Shown one piece after another: positions 59,525-64,000 of a stretch of DNA of 64,000 nucleotides (position 1 is the first letter of the stretch; each line of letters starts with the position of its first letter). Origin of the DNA: JAKFEE01 sp036675815 (GTDB lineage Bacteria > Pseudomonadota > Alphaproteobacteria > Rhodospirillales > Magnetospirillaceae). The translations under genes were made by a program, and so were the position numbers. Below the pieces are notes generated by a model, which had not been told where the DNA came from, did not search any database, and worked only from the letters and a program-made list of their open reading frames with translations. Location: the NCBI GenBank assembly GCA_036675815.1, contig JAKFEE010000059.1, positions 55,784 to 119,783 of the forward strand. Direction: 5' to 3'.

Positions 59525-60106
59525 TCACGGCATCGCGCCGATCGTTCGCGACCGGCGTCCGATCAGGAAGCCGAAGCGCAGGAACACCAGGCCGGTTGCC
59601 AGGAAGTCGATGCCGACCAGCAGCCCCAGGCTCCAGGCGGCCGAACTCGGCAGGCTGTTCCAGATCAGCAGGCCGACGAGCAGCGACAAGGCGCCGAGCA
59701 GGATGAACCATGCCCACCCGTCGAGAGGCCGCAGGCGCAGGCCGATGACGATCTGGATCACGCCACTGGCCAGGAACGTCGCGATGACCACCAGCGTCAG
59801 GCTGACCAGCCCGGCGACGGGATTGGTCAGCAGCGTGAAGCCTCCCACCAGGAAGATGGCCGCGATCAGCAGTTGCCAAACCATTCCCGCCCAGCCTCTG
59901 GCGCGCCACGCATACAGGAGCTGGGAGGCGCCGGCGACGAGGAAGGCCCAGCCGACGACGACCTCGACGGCCAGGCTGGCGAAAAGCGGCAGGGCGAGCG
60001 CCGCGACCCCGGCGATGATCAGGACGAGGCCGATGGCGTAGAGCCACCATCGGCTGTACGCCAGCGATTCCGGTCCATCGAGATGGCTGATGGCTGGTTG
60101 GGCCAT
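59525..60106 (-). CDS. HdeD-family acid-resistance membrane protein
   Basis: This 193-residue protein has six membrane segments in three repeated pairs (LIIAGVAALALPLFASLAVE, GWAFLVAGASQLLYAWRARG), which is the HdeD pattern. AGGGAG precedes the ATG at 60106. A perfect FNR box lies 94 bases upstream. Confidence 0.85.
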   Translation of the reverse strand: MAQPAISHLDGPESLAYSRWWLYAIGLVLIIAGVAALALPLFASLAVEVVVGWAFLVAGASQLLYAWRARGWAGMVWQLLIAAIFLVGGFTLLTNPVAGLVSLTLVVIATFLASGVIQIVIGLRLRPLDGWAWFILLGALSLLVGLLIWNSLPSSAAWSLGLLVGIDFLATGLVFLRFGFLIGRRSRTIGAMP

Positions 60107-60193
60107 GGCGTGCGCTCCCTGTTGCGGCCGACAACCGACGTCGTGCAGGTCCCGTTCCCGAAGGGAGTTTAGGAACGCCCCTTCCGGCGGCGA

Positions 60194-60207
60194 TTGATCC
60201 GGATCAA
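60194..60207. promoter_or_regulatory. Perfect FNR-type box between hdeD-like gene and DUF2491 gene
   Basis: TTGAT-CCGG-ATCAA is an exact match to the FNR/ANR/FixK consensus. With class II spacing, transcription towards hdeD would start about 60159. It is also 147 bases upstream of the gene on the other side (60348). The rest of 60107-60347 shows no gene. Confidence 0.75.
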
Positions 60208-60347
60208 GAAGCCAGCGGCGGCTTCGTGCTGTGTCAGTGCCGACGCGGGCGGCAGCCGGCGCCTTCGCCGGCGTTGAATCGCTCCGACGGTTCACCACTG
60301 AACGTGGGAACCACCCATGTGGATCGCGATGGTCCCTGATCGATCGG

Positions 60348-61913
60348 ATGAGGATGCGCGCAATCGCCCGAGTGATGGCCGGTTGGATGATCGCCCTTCC
60401 AATGGCGATCGCCGCCGCGCCGCCTGCGGTTGTCGCACCGGCCGCCGGCGTGATGGTCATCTTCGCCGACGCCACGCCCGCCTTGGCGCGGCGCTCGTCG
60501 GGCGGTTATTCGCGTCCCGCTTTCTCGCGCCCGCGCACCCCTTCGTTCAGCGGCGGCTATTCGCGGCCGCGCACCCCCGGCTTCGGCTTGCCGACGGCGC
60601 GGACGCCGTCGGCGGGCAGCGGCGACCGCGCCCTCAGCCGCCGCGGCTCGTCCGAGGCCCTGGAGCAGTTCCGCCGCCGTTCGGCCCCGCCGGGCGGCGT
60701 CGGTTCGACCGGCCCGCGTGGCACGGACTTTTCCGCTGGCCGGCAGGGCGGTGGCTGGGCCGCACCGACCTGGTACGACCGGCGCGGCTGGTCGGCCCCG
60801 CGCTACGCCCTCGGCGGGCGACGCAGCTTCGGCATGTGGGACGCCCTGTTCCTGTGGTACCTGCTGGACACCGTCAACCGCCCCGGCCACGCCGCCTTTT
60901 TCTACAACCATCAGAACGAAGCCGGATACCGGGAATGGCGCGAGGAGGCCGAGCGCCGAGCCGCGGACGATCCGGCGCTGCGCGCCAAGCTTGCCGAACT
61001 CGACCAGCAACTGGCCGCCCAGCAGGGCACCACCCGCGATTCCGGCTATCTGCCGCCCGACGTGCCGCCCGAGGCCGCCGTCGCCGGCACCCCGCGCCCG
61101 GCCGAGGACGGCGGCGGCGTCGGCACGTGGTTGGCCGTCGGCCTGCTGGGCGGCACGTTGGCCGTGCTGTGGCAGGCGCGCCGGCGCCGCACCGCCCCCC
61201 TCGCCCGGTCCCGTCCCACCCATTCGCCGCTTGAAAAGGAGGCCCCCATGACCCCGTTGAAGACCGCCGCCGCCATCCTGCGCGGCAAGGTGTCGGGCGA
61301 GCGCTACGCCCCATCGCTGTTCCGCCTCGGCATGACGATCACCATGGACCCGACGCCGTTCCTGCTGGCCGGCGATGCCGTCAAGGTGCAGGCGCCCCGG
61401 CAGGAGGGCACCGACATGCTGGTCGGCGTCGCCGCGGTGGGCACCGTCAATGCCGAAGGCGTCAAGCTCTACCGGCTGCATCTGCCCGACGAGCGCAGTT
61501 TCCTGCAACTGCACCTCGACGATGCCGGCCGACCCGACGAATGCAGGTTCTTCTCGGTGATCGACGAGGTCGCCCCCGCCGATGCCGACGAATGGGCGTT
61601 CTGGCTGGACGAGGCCGACGGCATGATCGGCTGGCCCGAGTTCCAGACCAAGGACGGCAAGCTCTATGGTCGTGCCTGGAATCCCGGCAGCAGCCGCATC
61701 GCGCCGCGCCATCTGGTCGAAACCCAGGAGACGGTGTGCGGCATGCGCATCTTCGCGACCCAGGCCATGCTCTACGCGGCGCCCACCGGCCTGGCCGAGC
61801 CGGCGCCGCCGGCCGAATACATCCTGGTGGCGGCGGTCGAGCACGAGGGCCAGGCCTGGGTGCGCATCGCCGCCGGCATCGACGTCAACCCCGCCTCGCT
61901 GTCACTGGCCTGA
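60348..61913 (+). CDS. Secreted/anchored low-complexity protein fused in frame to DUF2491 (YjfK-like)
   Basis: This 521-residue open frame has two parts. Residues 1-300 have a signal peptide ending about TPALA, then repeated GGYSRP/RPRTP low-complexity sequence, a WDALFLWYLLDTVNRPGH segment and one span (WLAVGLLGGTLAVLWQ). Residues 301-521 are a complete DUF2491 domain (AAAILRGKVSGERYAPSLFR, AYLHLPDERSFLQLHL-like, GMRIFATQAMLYAAPTGLAE). A strong AAGGAGG lies just before an in-frame ATG at 61248 at the domain start, with no stop before it. DUF2491 may therefore be a separate protein whose upstream neighbour lost its stop, or a genuine fusion. Confidence 0.6.
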   Translation: MRMRAIARVMAGWMIALPMAIAAAPPAVVAPAAGVMVIFADATPALARRSSGGYSRPAFSRPRTPSFSGGYSRPRTPGFGLPTARTPSAGSGDRALSRRGSSEALEQFRRRSAPPGGVGSTGPRGTDFSAGRQGGGWAAPTWYDRRGWSAPRYALGGRRSFGMWDALFLWYLLDTVNRPGHAAFFYNHQNEAGYREWREEAERRAADDPALRAKLAELDQQLAAQQGTTRDSGYLPPDVPPEAAVAGTPRPAEDGGGVGTWLAVGLLGGTLAVLWQARRRRTAPLARSRPTHSPLEKEAPMTPLKTAAAILRGKVSGERYAPSLFRLGMTITMDPTPFLLAGDAVKVQAPRQEGTDMLVGVAAVGTVNAEGVKLYRLHLPDERSFLQLHLDDAGRPDECRFFSVIDEVAPADADEWAFWLDEADGMIGWPEFQTKDGKLYGRAWNPGSSRIAPRHLVETQETVCGMRIFATQAMLYAAPTGLAEPAPPAEYILVAAVEHEGQAWVRIAAGIDVNPASLSLA

Positions 61914-61924
61914 TCGGAGCCGCC

Positions 61925-62350
61925 ATGGAAGTCACCTTCGATACCGCCCTCGGCGCCCTGCGCAGCGGCCTGCCCGTGCTGTTGGCCCAGTTCGCCGCCA
62001 CCGTCGCGCTGCTGGCCTGCGGCGTCGGCGTCTACATGCTGGTGACGCCGTTCCATGAGCGGCGCCTCGCCGGCGAAGGCAATCTCGCCGCCGGCGTCAG
62101 CCTGGGCGGCGCGGTGGCGGCGCTGTCGATCCCGTTGGCGGCGACACTGGCCACCTCGCAGGCGCTCGGCGACATCCTGCTGTGGGGAGCGGTGGCGCTT
62201 GCCCTGCAACTGCTGGCCTTTGGCGCCGCGACCTTGCTGATGCGCGACCTCAAGGGCCAGATCCAGGCGGGCAATGTCGCCGCCGCGGTGGTGCTGGTCG
62301 GCGTGCAGATGGCGGTGGCCTTGGTCAACGCCGCGGCGATGGCCGGCTGA
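61925..62350 (+). CDS. DUF350 membrane protein (YjfL-like)
   Basis: This 141-residue protein has four membrane segments in two repeated halves (GLPVLLAQFAATVALLACGV, GAVAALSIPLAATLA, LQLLAFGAATLLMRDL, AAAVVLVGVQMAVALVN). The DUF350 family belongs to the yjfIJKL-type group. It is nine bases after the DUF2491 stop. Confidence 0.82.
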   Translation: MEVTFDTALGALRSGLPVLLAQFAATVALLACGVGVYMLVTPFHERRLAGEGNLAAGVSLGGAVAALSIPLAATLATSQALGDILLWGAVALALQLLAFGAATLLMRDLKGQIQAGNVAAAVVLVGVQMAVALVNAAAMAG

Positions 62351-62385
62351 TCGCGTTCGTTCGTTCTTTCACCGGAGGCCAAGCC

Positions 62386-63153
62386 ATGTTCGCATTCATC
62401 CGCAATCTGTTGGGCGTGAAGACCGACCAGGCCGTGCAAGGGGCGCTGGAAGCGCTGGTGCGCTGGGATCCGCAGGCCGCTACCGAGGCCGAGCTGCGCA
62501 CCATGGAGCAGCACCTCGACGAGCTCGGCCGCCAGGTCGCCGAGGCGCGCGCCACCTACGAACGCGAGCGCAAGGAGGCCGACGCGATCAAGGCGTTGTC
62601 GCAGCAACGCATGGCCGCGGCCGAGCACCTGCAGGCGCAGCTGGCGGGCGAAGCCGATCCGGCGCGCAAGGCGCCGCTGGAGAAGAGCCTGGCCACCCTG
62701 GTCGGCATGCTCGAGGACATGGCACCCGAGGTCGACCGCGAAGAACGCGATGCCGTCGACGCCCTCGAATTCCTGGAGATGCTGGAAAAGAGCTACGCCG
62801 ACGCCGGGGCCAAGCTCAAATCGGCGCGCGAGCAGCTCGCCCGCGCCGAGCGCGACATGGGCCGCGCCGCCCAGCAGCGTGACATGGCCGCACGCCAGGC
62901 CGAAGCCGCGCGCAGCGCCGCCGGCCTGTCGGGGGCGACCAGCGGCCTCACGGTGGCGCTAAAGGCGATGCAGGACGCCGCCGCCAAGGACATGGCCTCG
63001 GCCGAGGCGCTGCAGGCCAAGGCCAAGCTGCTGCGGCCGTCGAAAGCCGAGGAAGAGGACCCCAACATCGTCGCGGCGATGGCATCGGCGCGCGGCGAGC
63101 CGGCGAAACCGACGAGCCTCTCGGATCGGCTTGCGGCGTTACGCCAGGCCTGA
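62386..63153 (+). CDS. PspA/IM30-like coiled-coil protein (YjfJ-like)
   Basis: This 255-residue, almost wholly helical protein has long coiled coils (about 30-215; LGRQVAEARATYERERKEAD, YADAGAKLKSAREQLARAER) and the C-terminal EEDPNIVAAMASA. It resembles the YjfJ branch of PspA/IM30. Together with DUF2491 and DUF350 it forms the yjf-type cluster, thought to act on membrane stress or surface modification. The GGAGG site lies before the ATG. Confidence 0.8.
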   Translation: MFAFIRNLLGVKTDQAVQGALEALVRWDPQAATEAELRTMEQHLDELGRQVAEARATYERERKEADAIKALSQQRMAAAEHLQAQLAGEADPARKAPLEKSLATLVGMLEDMAPEVDREERDAVDALEFLEMLEKSYADAGAKLKSAREQLARAERDMGRAAQQRDMAARQAEAARSAAGLSGATSGLTVALKAMQDAAAKDMASAEALQAKAKLLRPSKAEEEDPNIVAAMASARGEPAKPTSLSDRLAALRQA

Positions 63154-63186
63154 ATATCCGGCTCGGCTCGCCCGGCGGCGATCGGA

Positions 63187-63612
63187 TCAGCCGCACCAGC
63201 CGCCGCGGCGGCCACCGTCATAGGCGCGGCCATGGCCCGCCTTGAGCAGCGCGGCGGTGACGTCGCCGCCGTTGGGAGCGATGACGCGGGCGTCGATGCG
63301 CCCGGCATACTTGTCCTCGTCGATGTCGGTGAGCACCACCGGCCCGTCGCCAACGATCGCCGCCAGGGCGTCACGCGCCGCGGCGGCGTCATGGCGCTCG
63401 GCGGCGCACTCGCCCCGCATCTCGGGGGTGTCGACACCGCGCAACCGCACCGCCACCTGCATCATCAGCCGTGGCCAGGGCATGGCGCGCACCTCGATGG
63501 TGTCGCCGTCGATCACCCGCACGACCTCGGCGGTCACCGGTCCGGGCAGCGGTTCGGCGGCGGCGGCCGTGCTGAGCAGCAGCACGGCGGCAAGGACTAT
63601 TACATTGCGCAT
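63187..63612 (-). CDS. Secreted staphylococcal-type nuclease
   Basis: This 141-residue protein has a signal peptide (IVLAAVLLLSTAAAA) and the SNase fold: RVIDGDTIEV, RLRGVDTPEMRG (with the catalytic Glu of TPE), and KYAGRIDARV with the second catalytic Arg. It would degrade DNA or RNA outside the cytoplasm. It is convergent with the PspA-like gene. Confidence 0.85.
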   Translation of the reverse strand: MRNVIVLAAVLLLSTAAAAEPLPGPVTAEVVRVIDGDTIEVRAMPWPRLMMQVAVRLRGVDTPEMRGECAAERHDAAAARDALAAIVGDGPVVLTDIDEDKYAGRIDARVIAPNGGDVTAALLKAGHGRAYDGGRRGGWCG

Positions 63613-63882
63613 GCCGCCTATGCTAATGCGCGTAGCCCCCCCCTGCCAAGTGAGCAGGTTGGGGCATCCCCTTGCCACGGCGTTTGGCGATGCCGCAATA
63701 AGGTATGGCGTCTGCCCTTGCGCGCGCCGGGGAGTTCCTTATCTGAGAGTGAGGCCATGTTTCCTCCCAACGCCCCCTGCCGCGTCCCTCGCGCGGTGGG
63801 GGGTTTTGACATCGGGCCTCTGGATTACGGCGGTCGAGGCGTCGCCGTGCTTCAACCGGCGGCGAAGGCGCCGGGCGCGAAA

Positions 63883-63914
63883 AAGCCCTTGGCTCGGGGA
63901 AGAGCCAAGGGCTT
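63883..63914 (-). terminator. Intrinsic terminator of the initiator tRNA gene
   Basis: On the minus strand a perfect 13-base stem (AAGCCCTTGGCTC pairing GAGCCAAGGGCTT) with a short loop is followed by TTTTTCGC. It lies about 10 bases after the tRNA 3' end. The preceding 63613-63882 holds no supported gene. Confidence 0.88.
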
Positions 63915-63924
63915 GTCGACGTCC

Positions 63925-64000
<76 letters not shown>

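Noticed and set aside
63618..63812. Minus-strand small frame after the tRNA
   Set aside because: Unrecognised, Arg/Gly-rich, with no convincing ribosome site. Insufficient support.

Overview
The window is GC-rich, densely coded bacterial DNA. It looks like a denitrification-capable alphaproteobacterium, probably Rhodospirillales-like. Supporting this are norCBQD with norEF, TTG-N8-CAA boxes of the FNR/NnrR type, an alphaproteobacterial-style QueE, GTA-type tail genes, many cyclic-di-GMP proteins, and the interspersed palindromes common in that group. The species is not identified.

Region 1 (1-16.7 kb) is a phage-derived cluster on the minus strand, cut by the left edge. In transcription order it holds two small genes, terminase small and large, portal, scaffold, a P22-type coat, connectors, tail tube, tail chaperones, a short tape measure and a tail-tip module. 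The tail-tip module (DUF2460, DUF2163, NlpC/P60 peptidase, host-recognition protein) matches the order of gene transfer agents. The last full tail gene joins a GTA-type N-terminus to a beta-propeller. A divergent S24-type repressor sits over an operator/promoter switch at 15590-15652. No integrase, replication or lysis gene is visible. Most gaps between structural genes are filled with the host's own palindromic repeats, so the element looks old and possibly domesticated.

Region 2 (16.7-24 kb) has a FAD reductase, a methanethiol oxidase (SBP56) and a SCO/SenC copper chaperone in one apparent operon. The tungstate ABC transporter tupBCA follows, then hicAB and a helix-turn-helix regulator with a periplasmic-binding-like domain.

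Region 3 (24-28.8 kb) encodes a heme-copper oxidoreductase with intact CuA (subunit II) but altered active-site residues (subunit I), together with heme O synthase, queD, queE, a DUF420/CtaM-like protein and a 30-residue membrane peptide. Signalling and housekeeping genes fill 28.8-38.6 kb: a GAF-PAS histidine kinase, a membrane protein, HemN, a GGDEF-EAL protein, an SDR, a HepT/MntA pair, YicC and guanylate kinase. A decayed toxin-antitoxin island follows at 38.6-40 kb and includes a stray piece of norD.

Region 4 (40-46 kb) is the nitric oxide reductase locus: norCBQD on the minus strand, norEF on the plus strand, with two NnrR-like palindromes between them. Region 5 (46-52 kb) is a surface-polysaccharide neighbourhood with a glycosyltransferase and a pyruvyl-transferase-like protein. 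Between them lie three tandem, independently terminated genes for tiny secreted peptides that share a nearly constant mature sequence and upstream motifs.

Region 6 (52-64 kb) holds a cupredoxin-like lipoprotein, DUF72, an FNR-type regulator with a cysteine cluster, a hemerythrin, a kinase-like protein, a site-2 protease, a GGDEF-EAL protein and HdeD behind a perfect FNR box. It ends with a yjfK/yjfL/yjfJ-like (DUF2491, DUF350, PspA) group, a secreted nuclease and the initiator tRNA. The shared theme of regions 3, 4 and 6 is NO/O2-responsive respiration, with FNR/NnrR-type boxes linking the pieces.
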